NCBI GenBank assembly: GCA_003157575.1
Contig: PMKA01000136.1
Span: forward strand, 1 to 7,405
Reading direction: 5' to 3'
Origin: Opitutia bacterium
GTDB lineage: Bacteria > Verrucomicrobiota > Verrucomicrobiia > Opitutales > Opitutaceae
Length of the DNA stretch: 7,405 nt
The position numbers and the translations under genes are program-made. Positions within the stretch are counted from its first letter, which is position 1. Every line of letters begins with the position of its first letter. The notes under the pieces were generated by a model that was not told the DNA's origin, made no database searches, and saw only the letters and a program-made list of their open reading frames with translations. Below are positions 1 through 6,516 of the stretch, in pieces.

Positions 1-294
1 TTCTGGTTCCTGGAGATCCAGGGCTTCGTCATCCTCTCGTTCGCCGCGGAGACGCTGCTGAGCGGCCAGATATTCCCGCTCGACCTTCTGCCGCCCCAGC
101 TCTTCCACGCAGCGCAGCTGCTGCCGTTCTATTACATGATGTATTTTCCAGCCGCCATCCTGACAGGAAGGATCGATTTCTCGACCGCGGTGCACGGATT
201 CGGCATCCAGGTTGCGTGGGCGCTGCTCTTCGCGATCGCCGCACACTTCATCTGGCAATCGGGTCTCCGCAAACACACCGCCGTCGGAGGATGA
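1..294 (+). CDS. ABC-2 family (DUF990-type) transporter permease, C-terminal fragment
   Basis: The reading frame is open from the first base and ends at TGA 292-294, giving the last 97 residues of a membrane protein whose start lies outside the window. The visible part has hydrophobic segments at about residues 7-20, 40-56 and 70-88 of the fragment. It contains a YYMMYFPAAILTGRI stretch and ends in GLRKHTAVGG. Both the aromatic-proline-glycine pattern before the last helix and the basic tail ending in AVGG are typical, from memory, of the ABC2_membrane_6/DUF990 permeases. The next gene encodes a second permease of the same kind and starts at the ATGA overlap. The two are therefore probably translated together and form a heterodimeric transmembrane channel for an ABC exporter. 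The ATPase is expected upstream. The substrate cannot be told from sequence. Confidence 0.85.
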   Translation, partial: FWFLEIQGFVILSFAAETLLSGQIFPLDLLPPQLFHAAQLLPFYYMMYFPAAILTGRIDFSTAVHGFGIQVAWALLFAIAAHFIWQSGLRKHTAVGG

Positions 295-1085
295 AGCTTC
301 GCCAATACTTCCGCATCTGGCTCGCATGCATCCGGTATTCAATGGTCCGGACGATGATGTTCCGTTTCGATTTCTTTCTCTGGTCGGCCGTGGAGCTCGC
401 ATGGATGAGCGTGAACGTGCTTCTGGTGGAGGTGATCTACCGGCACACTGACTCGCTCGCGGGATGGAACAAATACGAGATGCTCCTGCTGGTGGGAACC
501 TCAATGCTCATCCAGCGACTGCTTATGGGTTTCTTCTGGAGCAATCTGTTTGAGATGGGGCGCAACGTCCGCACGGGCGCCTTCGACTTCTATCTGGCCC
601 AGCCCGGGAACCCGCTGTTCATGGTCTCCACCCGCAAGCTCGATCCCGACGGACTCGCCAACACCGTGGTCGCCGCGGGGCTCGTCTTTTATGCCGCCCA
701 CAAGCTCGGCCTGCACCCGGGCGTCAGCGGCGTCCTGCTCTATCTCGCGCTGGTCGCATGCGGACTGGTCATCCATTACAGCCTCTTCCTGCTCACCGCA
801 TCCCTGACATTCTGGATCATCAAGACCGAGGGCATCGAAGGCAGCTACTTCACCGTGGTCGACTTCTCGCGCCTGCCGCGCGAGGCATTCCGGGGCGCGG
901 CCAGCGTCCTGATGGTCTACCTGCTTCCGGCGGTCATCGTGAGCAACGTGCCCGCCACAACGCTCATCCGCGGCTTCCAGCCCGCCTACGCCCTGTGGCT
1001 GGGCGCGGCGAGCGTTGCATGGTTCGCCCTGGCGGTGTTTGTTTTCAACCGCGGCCTCAAGCGTTATGCCAGCGCATCCTCCTGA
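291..1085 (+). CDS. ABC-2 family (DUF990-type) transporter permease
   Basis: This gene encodes 264 residues, a usual length for DUF990-type ABC permeases. About six hydrophobic segments are visible, near residues 28-50, 61-83, 122-140, 143-172, 204-222 and 234-253. The cytoplasmic stretch GAFDFYLAQPGNPLF (96-110) and the tail NRGLKRYASASS are, from memory, family hallmarks. I chose ATG 291 because it overlaps the upstream permease stop as ATGA. The open frame extends to 216, but that would bury the start inside the neighbouring gene. A GGAGG lies at 286-290, directly against the ATG, which is too close for a standard ribosome site, so translational coupling is the likelier way in. It presumably sits in the inner membrane and pairs with the preceding permease and an ATPase outside the window. 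The substrate is unknown. Its 3' end overlaps rnc by 20 bp. Confidence 0.88.
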   Translation: MKLRQYFRIWLACIRYSMVRTMMFRFDFFLWSAVELAWMSVNVLLVEVIYRHTDSLAGWNKYEMLLLVGTSMLIQRLLMGFFWSNLFEMGRNVRTGAFDFYLAQPGNPLFMVSTRKLDPDGLANTVVAAGLVFYAAHKLGLHPGVSGVLLYLALVACGLVIHYSLFLLTASLTFWIIKTEGIEGSYFTVVDFSRLPREAFRGAASVLMVYLLPAVIVSNVPATTLIRGFQPAYALWLGAASVAWFALAVFVFNRGLKRYASASS

Positions 1086-1785
1086 AACCAGTCTGCCTTC
1101 GCTCGATGTTCTTCAACAGCGCCTCGGTCACGGGTTCCGTGATCCGGCGCTGCTTGAGTGCGCGCTGACCCACCTTTCCTACGTCCAGGACTTTCCCCAG
1201 GCGCGCCCGGGCAACCAGCGGCTGGAGTTCCTGGGAGACTCGGTTCTTCAGTTCATCCTCACCGAGGCCCTGTTCCGGCTTTATCCCGAAGAGCGGGAAG
1301 GCCCGCTCAGCAAACGCCGCTCGATCCTCGCCCAGGGACGCTTCCTCACCCTGCTGGCGCGCGAACTGGCCCTGGACACCGCCCTGCGCCTCGGACAGAG
1401 CGAGGAACAGACCGGCGGACGCCAGCGCGCGTCGATCCTCGAGGACGCCCTGGAGGCGGTCATCGGCGCAATCTACCTCGACAGCGACCTTGAGACCGTC
1501 CGGCGGGTCGTGCTCGGCTGGTACGGTCCGCTGCCCGACCGCCTCGCGGTCCTTCTCGCTGAAGACAATCCCAAGGGCCGTCTCCAGGAACTTTTGCAGG
1601 CCGCCCACGGCGATCACTCCCTGTGCTACAAGACCGTGCACACCGAAGGCGCCCCCCACGAGCGGGAATACGAGGTGGAAGTCTATCTCAACGACAAGCT
1701 GCTTGGCGCCGGCCGGGGCAGTTCCAAGAAACTAGCGGAGGAATCGGCTGCCCGCGCTGCTCTGGCAGCCCGGCCAAACGGCTAG
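1066..1785 (+). CDS. rnc: Ribonuclease III
   Basis: The 239-residue product is a normal-length bacterial RNase III, which cuts double-stranded RNA in rRNA precursors, mRNA leaders and antisense duplexes. The N-terminal endonuclease domain (about 12-160) has the signature NQRLEFLGDSVL at 50-61 and EDALEAVIGAIYLDSD at 126-141. Metal-binding acidic residues are present as E54, D58, D127 and E130, matching E. coli E41, D45, D114 and E117. E. coli E38 is Q51 here, a variation I recall as common in the family. A double-stranded RNA-binding domain follows (about 169-236: NPKGRLQELLQ, then GRGSSKKLAEESAARAAL). ATG 1066 is chosen because it leaves the usual short leader before LQQRLGHGF. The only upstream alternative is a TTG at 1015, deeper in the permease gene. 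No clear Shine-Dalgarno is visible, so translation is probably coupled to the overlapping permease gene. The overlap with a transporter gene is probably organisational, not functional. Confidence 0.96.
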   Translation: MPAHPPETSLPSLDVLQQRLGHGFRDPALLECALTHLSYVQDFPQARPGNQRLEFLGDSVLQFILTEALFRLYPEEREGPLSKRRSILAQGRFLTLLARELALDTALRLGQSEEQTGGRQRASILEDALEAVIGAIYLDSDLETVRRVVLGWYGPLPDRLAVLLAEDNPKGRLQELLQAAHGDHSLCYKTVHTEGAPHEREYEVEVYLNDKLLGAGRGSSKKLAEESAARAALAARPNG

Positions 1786-1818
1786 CCCCCCCGGGACTTC
1801 GGGTCCTCCGGGCTGCCA
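1763..1818. repeat. 11-bp perfect inverted repeat across the rnc stop codon
   Basis: TGGCAGCCCGG at 1763-1773 is the exact reverse complement of CCGGGCTGCCA at 1808-1818. The 34-base interval contains the rnc stop codon and a second small hairpin (GGAC 1794-1797 pairing with GTCC 1803-1806 around TTCGG). An alternative local fold pairs CCCGG 1790-1794 with CCGGG 1808-1812. The following bases are AAAAGCAAATCTC, with no T-tract, so this is not a classical intrinsic terminator. It could slow or partly terminate transcription, protect the rnc mRNA 3' end, or be a substrate for RNase III itself. All of these roles are inference. Confidence 0.5.
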
Positions 1819-1955
1819 AAAGCAAATCTCACGTTGAGGATGACTCCGCTTAACAGGCAGTGGATTGGAGACGCAACGTCCTCGTCGCGTTCTCACGGGA
1901 TGGACACGACGAAGGCGTCGCGACTCCAAAGAACATCCGGGCAGGAGCCGCACTG
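1786..1955 (+). other. rnc-mfd spacer / mfd leader, non-coding
   Basis: This is the only gap of more than a few bases within the plus-strand gene run. It contains the right arm of the rnc-end inverted repeat and, further on, short hairpins: GACG-CAA-CGTC at 1870-1880 and CGACG-AAGG-CGTCG at 1907-1920. GTCGCG 1884-1889 can also pair with CGCGAC 1919-1924, competing with the second hairpin. I found no convincing sigma70-like -35/-10 pair. TTGAGG at 1834-1839 and TTAACA at 1850-1855 both lack a partner at the right distance. The mfd frame is open from an in-frame TAA at 1851-1853, with a GTG at 1860, but the real start is probably ATG 1956. Confidence 0.45.
1943..1947 (+). promoter_or_regulatory. 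Ribosome binding site deciding the mfd start
   Basis: AGGAG lies 8 bases before ATG 1956, the ideal distance for a Shine-Dalgarno. No comparable site precedes the earlier in-frame GTG at 1860. This favours the 1145-residue form of Mfd over the 1177-residue form. Confidence 0.75.
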
Positions 1956-4900
1956 ATGGAACCGCAGCCTGGCCAGGATCGGCGTTCAAAACACACCGGC
2001 GTGTGCCCTCCGGCCCGCGCAGCCGTGATTTCGACCCTGATGCGGGACGAGGCGGCCCCGGTGTGGCTCATCGTCGTGGAAGAACAGCGCACCGCGGAAC
2101 AAATGGCCGAGGACCTGATGTTCTTCCATGCGACGTCCGGGGCACCCGGACCGCTGGAGGTGCGCGTGTTCCCCGAAACGCCCGCGGATCTCCGCAGCAT
2201 GCGCGAGGCATTCGGAGCATCAAGCGACCGTCTGATCGTGCTTTCGAAGCTCCGGGCCACGCGTTCGCAGGCGGCCTTCGATGCCGCAACCGGCGCCTCC
2301 CTCGTCGTTCTCACAACGCCCGCCGCGCTCGTCCAGCCCGTCCCCGCCATCGAGGCGTTCGCCAGCCAGGAATTCACCCTAGCCCGCGGCCAGCCGCAGC
2401 CGTTCCAGGCCCTTGTCCAGCGCCTCCGCGACTTCGACTATGACTCCGAGACGGTCTGCGAAAACCCCGGGCAATACGCGGTTCGCGGCGGCATCATCGA
2501 CGTTTATCCGGTCACCGCAAACCAACCCGTCCGGCTCGATTTCTTCGGCGACGAGATCGAGGACATCCGCGCGCTCGATCCCGTGACCCAGCGATCCGGC
2601 GAGCGTTTGGAGACGATCACGCTTGCCGCCTCGCCCCGTCTGCAACTTGCGGCTTCGGCCGCCGGACTCGCCGACTATCTAAGTCCGCTCGCCCGCCTGG
2701 TCCTTGTCGAACCCGCCGAGCTTGAGGAGACGTTCAGCCTTATCGCAGCGGAGTCGGCGCCGGCACTCGCGGGCCGGCCGGTCGCCGCCCTGTCCGCGAT
2801 CGAGCCGGTCCTCGCGCGCTGTGCCTCAGCCATCGCCGTGAGCGACCTCGATGAAGCCTCCGTCCTCTTCGACGGGGTCTCGCGTGAACAGACGTGGGAT
2901 ACGGAAAGCCTCGTCCACTACCGCCGGTATCCGGACGACGCGCTCGTCGCTCACGAGCGCCTGCAGGTGGAGGAGGAAGCCCGTCACCTGTTCTTCGAGC
3001 AGGTTATCCGCTGGCAGCAGGAAGGCTACGCGATCGCCCTGGCCGTTGCCAAGGATGGCGAGGAGGCGCGAACCAGGGAGATCCTCGCCTCAGACCCGGC
3101 TCTGAAGAAGCTGAAACCGCGTTTCCTGCGGAGCACGATCAACGAAGGCTTCCGCGTCACCTATCGTCCGGGAGACGCCCCCGCCGGACCGGCCTGCCTG
3201 GCCGTCGCTCCGGACGCGCGCGGCTTCGTCCTGGTGTCGGAAACCGAGATCCTCGGACGCCAGCGGCCGCGGCGGCCCGCGCTCCACCGCCGTCCTTCCG
3301 CCTCCGTCTCGCAGGTCGACCAGTTGCTCGATTTCTCGGAGCTCGTGGAGGGCGACTTTGTCGTGCACCTCCAGCACGGCATCGCCGTCTATCGGGGGCT
3401 CACGAAACTCGAAACCACCGACGGCACCCGCGAGGTCATCTCGCTGGAATTTGACGACAAGGTGACGCTGCACGTCCCGCTTCAGGAGGCGCATCTTGTC
3501 TCCCGCTACGTGGGCCTGGCCAAGGCCCGGCCGCAGCTTGGCCGCGTGGGCAGCGGCCGCTGGGAAAAGACGCGCGCCTCCGCCGAGAGCGCAACGCTCG
3601 ATCTCGCCGCCCAGTTGCTTGAAGTCCAGGCCAAACGCGCCGCCCAGCCGGGCAACGCCTTCCCTCCCGACGTGGCGTGGCAGCGCGAATTCGAATCCTC
3701 ATTCCCCTTCACCGAGACGGTCGACCAGCTCCGCGCGATCGTGGACACAAAGAACGACATGGAGCAGGCCCGTCCGATGGACCGGCTCATCTGCGGCGAC
3801 GTCGGCTTTGGCAAGACCGAGGTCGCCATCCGGGCTGCGTTCAAGGCCGTCATGGGCGGCCGGCAGGTGGCGGTTCTGGTGCCCACGACGGTCCTGGCCC
3901 AACAGCACCTCAACACCTTCCGCGAGCGGATGGCCGGCTATCCGGTCGCGATCGACATGCTCAGCCGGTTTCGCACCAAGGCGGAGCAGCGCAGGATCGT
4001 CGCAGCGACGGCGGCTGGAGAGGTGGACATCCTTATTGGCACCCACCGTCTGATCCAGCGGGACGTCGCATTCAAGGACCTCGGTCTCGTGATTGTGGAC
4101 GAGGAGCAGCGCTTTGGCGTCAAACACAAGGAGGTGTTCAAGCAGTGGCGGGCGCACGTCGATGTGCTTTCGATGAGCGCCACTCCGATCCCGCGCACGC
4201 TCTACCTGGCCCTCACCGGCGCGCGGGACCTGAGCGTCATCGAGACCCCGCCCGCCGACCGCCATCCGATCCAGACCATCGTCAAGACCTATGACGAGGC
4301 GCTCGTCGTGGAGGCGATCCGCCACGAGATCCGCAGGGGCGGCCAGGTTTTCTATCTCCACAACCGCGTCATGACGATCGAGAAGGTCGCGCAACGCCTT
4401 CGGGAACTGCTGCCGGACCTCAGCATCGCGGTCGGCCACGGCCAGATGGAGGGGGACGGGCTGGAGCGGGTCATGACCGAATTCGTCGCCGGCCGTCACC
4501 AGGTGCTGGTCTGCACGACCATCATCGAAAGCGGACTCGACATCCCCAACTGCAACACCCTGCTGATCGAGGGGGCCGACCGTTTCGGGCTTTCCCAGCT
4601 CTACCAGCTGCGCGGACGCGTGGGGCGCTTCAAGCACCAGGCCTACGCCTACCTGCTGCTGCACCGCCACACCCGGCTGATGGACATCGCGCGGCAGCGC
4701 CTCAACGCGCTTCGCCACCACAACCAGCTCGGCGCCGGATTCCGCATCGCTATGCGGGACCTCGAACTCCGCGGGGCCGGCAACCTCCTCGGTCCCGAAC
4801 AAAGCGGCCATATCGCCGGGGTCGGTTTCGAGCTCTATTGCCAGCTCCTGCGGCAGAGCATCGCCCGCCTCAAGGGCGACCGGAGCGCTGCGGCCATCCG

Positions 4901-5393
4901 GGCCGGGGTCCGGCTCGACTTCGTCTTTGTCGGCGAGGGGGCCCCGGCCCCCGACCGCAATCGCTACGAGGACGGTTACACGGTCTTGCGCGATGCCGAG
5001 CTGGCCACGGGGGGATGTCCGCCGGTGCAGGCGCGCATCCCGTTCGGCTATATTGGAGAAACGCGGCTGCGGATCGATTTCTACCGGCGCCTGGCCCTGG
5101 CGGAGGCGCCGGAGCAGGTGCGTGCGATCGAGGCGGAGCTCCGCGACCGCTTCGGCAGGTTCGGCGACGAGGTCCGGGCGCTGCTGTTGATCACGGAGAT
5201 TCGAATCCGTGCGGAACAAAAGCGCGTGCTGACCGTCGAAACGGAAGGCAACCGACTCAAATGCCTGCGGAACCTCGGACAGCACGATGGATACGTTCTG
5301 GTGGGAAAGAGGTTTCCCCGCTTGACCGCCCCCCGTCCGCTCCTAAGGTTGCGCGAGATCGCCACCTTCCTTAACAATCTGCCGGAATCATGA
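1956..5393 (+). CDS. mfd: Transcription-repair coupling factor Mfd
   Basis: Mfd removes RNA polymerase stalled at DNA lesions by ATP-driven translocation and recruits UvrA. At 1145 residues it matches the family (E. coli 1148). The N-terminal UvrB-like module lacks ATPase motifs, as usual, and carries GQYAVRGGIIDVYP (172-185). R177, R193 and F197 align with E. coli R165, R181 and F185, implicated in UvrA contact. The polymerase-interacting domain is near 463-530 (VVHLQHGIAVYRGL). The RecG-like motor shows Walker A GDVGFGKT (614-621), VLVPTTVLAQQH (641-652), DEEQ (715-718), SMSATPIPRT (739-748), CTTIIESGLDIP (853-864) and QLRGRVGR (884-891). The TRG translocation motif is within 915-951. The C-terminal TRCF domain (about 1021-1100) includes YIGETRLRIDFYRRLA. 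ATG 1956 is supported by AGGAG at 1943-1947. An earlier GTG at 1860 would add 32 residues with no ribosome site. No motif is broken. The stop overlaps the next gene's start. Confidence 0.98.
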   Translation: MEPQPGQDRRSKHTGVCPPARAAVISTLMRDEAAPVWLIVVEEQRTAEQMAEDLMFFHATSGAPGPLEVRVFPETPADLRSMREAFGASSDRLIVLSKLRATRSQAAFDAATGASLVVLTTPAALVQPVPAIEAFASQEFTLARGQPQPFQALVQRLRDFDYDSETVCENPGQYAVRGGIIDVYPVTANQPVRLDFFGDEIEDIRALDPVTQRSGERLETITLAASPRLQLAASAAGLADYLSPLARLVLVEPAELEETFSLIAAESAPALAGRPVAALSAIEPVLARCASAIAVSDLDEASVLFDGVSREQTWDTESLVHYRRYPDDALVAHERLQVEEEARHLFFEQVIRWQQEGYAIALAVAKDGEEARTREILASDPALKKLKPRFLRSTINEGFRVTYRPGDAPAGPACLAVAPDARGFVLVSETEILGRQRPRRPALHRRPSASVSQVDQLLDFSELVEGDFVVHLQHGIAVYRGLTKLETTDGTREVISLEFDDKVTLHVPLQEAHLVSRYVGLAKARPQLGRVGSGRWEKTRASAESATLDLAAQLLEVQAKRAAQPGNAFPPDVAWQREFESSFPFTETVDQLRAIVDTKNDMEQARPMDRLICGDVGFGKTEVAIRAAFKAVMGGRQVAVLVPTTVLAQQHLNTFRERMAGYPVAIDMLSRFRTKAEQRRIVAATAAGEVDILIGTHRLIQRDVAFKDLGLVIVDEEQRFGVKHKEVFKQWRAHVDVLSMSATPIPRTLYLALTGARDLSVIETPPADRHPIQTIVKTYDEALVVEAIRHEIRRGGQVFYLHNRVMTIEKVAQRLRELLPDLSIAVGHGQMEGDGLERVMTEFVAGRHQVLVCTTIIESGLDIPNCNTLLIEGADRFGLSQLYQLRGRVGRFKHQAYAYLLLHRHTRLMDIARQRLNALRHHNQLGAGFRIAMRDLELRGAGNLLGPEQSGHIAGVGFELYCQLLRQSIARLKGDRSAAAIRAGVRLDFVFVGEGAPAPDRNRYEDGYTVLRDAELATGGCPPVQARIPFGYIGETRLRIDFYRRLALAEAPEQVRAIEAELRDRFGRFGDEVRALLLITEIRIRAEQKRVLTVETEGNRLKCLRNLGQHDGYVLVGKRFPRLTAPRPLLRLREIATFLNNLPES

Positions 5394-6421
5394 TGCACCT
5401 CCGCGTAGCCGCGATCAGCATATCGCTCTTTCTCGCCCCCTGTCTTTCCCTGCGCGCGCAGGAGAAATCGTCCCCGCCGGCCGCAGCCAGTGACCGGCTC
5501 GATCTGCGGTTCGCCGACGGCATCGCCGCAATCGTCGAGGACAAGATTATAACCGTGGACGACGTCCGGCGGGACATTGCGCCCCTCGTCGCGACGCTGC
5601 AACAGAGCGCCCGGAACGAGAAGGAGTTCAACGAGAAGCTCGAGGCGCTCCAGGACGACGTCATCCAGAACCGCATCGATCGCGTTCTGATCGTAAAGGA
5701 CTTCAACAAACCCAAGGATGGGGACGAAAAGAACAAGCGCCAGATTCCGGCCAGCGTCATCGACAACCAGATCGCGGAGATCCAGATCAGCCAGTTCGAC
5801 GGAGACCGATCCCGCTTTCTTTCGTATCTTCGCTCGCGTGGCCTGACTTTGCGCGAATACCGCAAGGAGCAGGAGGAGGACATCATCTACAATTACATGA
5901 TCCAGCACCAGCGGAGGTCGCAGAGTTTTGTCAGCCCGGTGAAGGTCGAGGCCTATTACAAGGAGAACAAGGATCGCTTTTACCAGGAGGATTCCGCGCT
6001 GCTGCGGGTGATTCAATTCACGCGCCCCAACGGCGAGACGAACGCGCAGCTCGAGGGGAAGGCCCAGACGGTCCTGGCAAAGTTCCACTCCGGGGATTCC
6101 TTCGCGGAACTCGCACGTCAGTACAGCCAGGACACCCGCCGAAACAAAGGCGGTGACTGGGGATGGACCAAGCGCTCCGACTTGCGCAAGGAATTCAGCG
6201 ATGTGTTGTTTGCCCTCAAGAAGGGCGAGATCAGCCAACCCGTCTTCACGCCGGAGGGTTGTTTCCTTCTCTATGTCGAGGATCGCAAATTCGCCGGCAT
6301 CCAGACGCTCGAAGAGGTTCGCGATGAGGTGGAGCGCATCCTCGCGCAACAGATGACGCGGCAATCCCAGAGTCGCTGGCTAGAGAGATTGCGGCGGAGC
6401 GGCTACGTGAAGATGTTCTAG
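5390..6421 (+). CDS. SurA/PpiC-like secreted peptidylprolyl isomerase or chaperone
   Basis: This is a 343-residue exported folding factor. Residues 1-23 look like a Sec signal peptide: R5, a hydrophobic core at 6-19, and likely cleavage after LRA before Q24. C18 follows LAP, a poor lipobox, so a lipoprotein is unlikely. A SurA-type N-terminal domain spans about 44-175, starting at IAAIVEDKIITVDDV. One parvulin domain follows at about 203-301 (SFAELARQYSQDT, GGDWGW, FALKKGEISQPV). E. coli SurA has two parvulin domains. D248 occupies the usual Cys/Asp site, but the two histidines typical of active parvulins appear replaced by V207 and F292. It may therefore act mainly as a periplasmic chaperone, for example for outer-membrane proteins; this is inference. 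ATG 5390 overlaps the mfd TGA as ATGA. A second ATG follows immediately at 5393. No clear ribosome site is seen, which suggests coupling to mfd. Confidence 0.9.
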   Translation: MMHLRVAAISISLFLAPCLSLRAQEKSSPPAAASDRLDLRFADGIAAIVEDKIITVDDVRRDIAPLVATLQQSARNEKEFNEKLEALQDDVIQNRIDRVLIVKDFNKPKDGDEKNKRQIPASVIDNQIAEIQISQFDGDRSRFLSYLRSRGLTLREYRKEQEEDIIYNYMIQHQRRSQSFVSPVKVEAYYKENKDRFYQEDSALLRVIQFTRPNGETNAQLEGKAQTVLAKFHSGDSFAELARQYSQDTRRNKGGDWGWTKRSDLRKEFSDVLFALKKGEISQPVFTPEGCFLLYVEDRKFAGIQTLEEVRDEVERILAQQMTRQSQSRWLERLRRSGYVKMF

Positions 6422-6430
6422 TTCCTCACC

Positions 6431-6453
6431 CGCAAACAACGATAACGTTTGCG
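6431..6453. terminator. Inverted repeat between convergent genes, possible terminator
   Basis: CGCAAAC at 6431-6437 and GTTTGCG at 6447-6453 form a perfect 7-bp inverted repeat with a 9-base loop. An alternative fold pairs AACG 6438-6441 with CGTT 6446-6449 around ATAA. It sits 10 bases after the stop of the SurA-like gene and 45 bases beyond the 3' end of the minus-strand pseudouridine synthase gene, the expected place for a shared terminator. There is no T-tract on either strand, so intrinsic termination is only a possibility. Confidence 0.35.
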
Positions 6454-6474
6454 ACGATGTTTGCCGAGGCTCGG

Positions 6475-6516
6475 TGGCTCTATCCTACTCGCTTCGCGCT
6501 ACTCGATTCTCGCTAC
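6475..6516. repeat. Degenerate 14-bp tandem repeat, three units
   Basis: On the plus strand the units are TGGCTCTATCCTAC (6475-6488), TCGCTTCGCGCTAC (6489-6502) and TCGATTCTCGCTAC (6503-6516). The last two match at 12 of 14 positions. The first is more diverged and agrees mainly at its CTAC end. On the minus strand each unit begins GTAG. Because 14 is not a multiple of 3, the three TAG triplets fall in all three minus-strand frames. The middle one is the stop of the pseudouridine synthase gene. Confidence 0.6.

Noticed and set aside
1015..1065. N-terminal extension of RNase III to a TTG at 1015
   Set aside because: It would overlap the permease gene by 71 bp and add residues not typical of RNase III. 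ATG 1066 gives the normal family length.
1834..1862. Possible mfd promoter (TTGAGG at 1834 or TTAACA at 1850)
   Set aside because: Neither hexamer has a reasonable -10 element 16-18 bases downstream.
1865..2443. A 192-residue plus-strand frame overlapping the mfd start
   Set aside because: It is an Arg/Pro/Gly-rich translation out of frame with Mfd, whose N-terminal domain is recognisable in the other frame.
3699..5285. A 528-residue open frame on the minus strand opposite mfd
   Set aside because: It lies entirely antisense to clearly recognised Mfd motor and C-terminal motifs. It shows no family motif and is rich in Arg, Asp and Glu, as expected for a shadow frame in GC-rich coding DNA.
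5081..6364. A 427-residue open frame on the minus strand opposite the mfd end and the SurA-like gene
   Set aside because: It crosses the boundary of two recognised plus-strand genes and has no motif of its own, so it is a codon-bias shadow.
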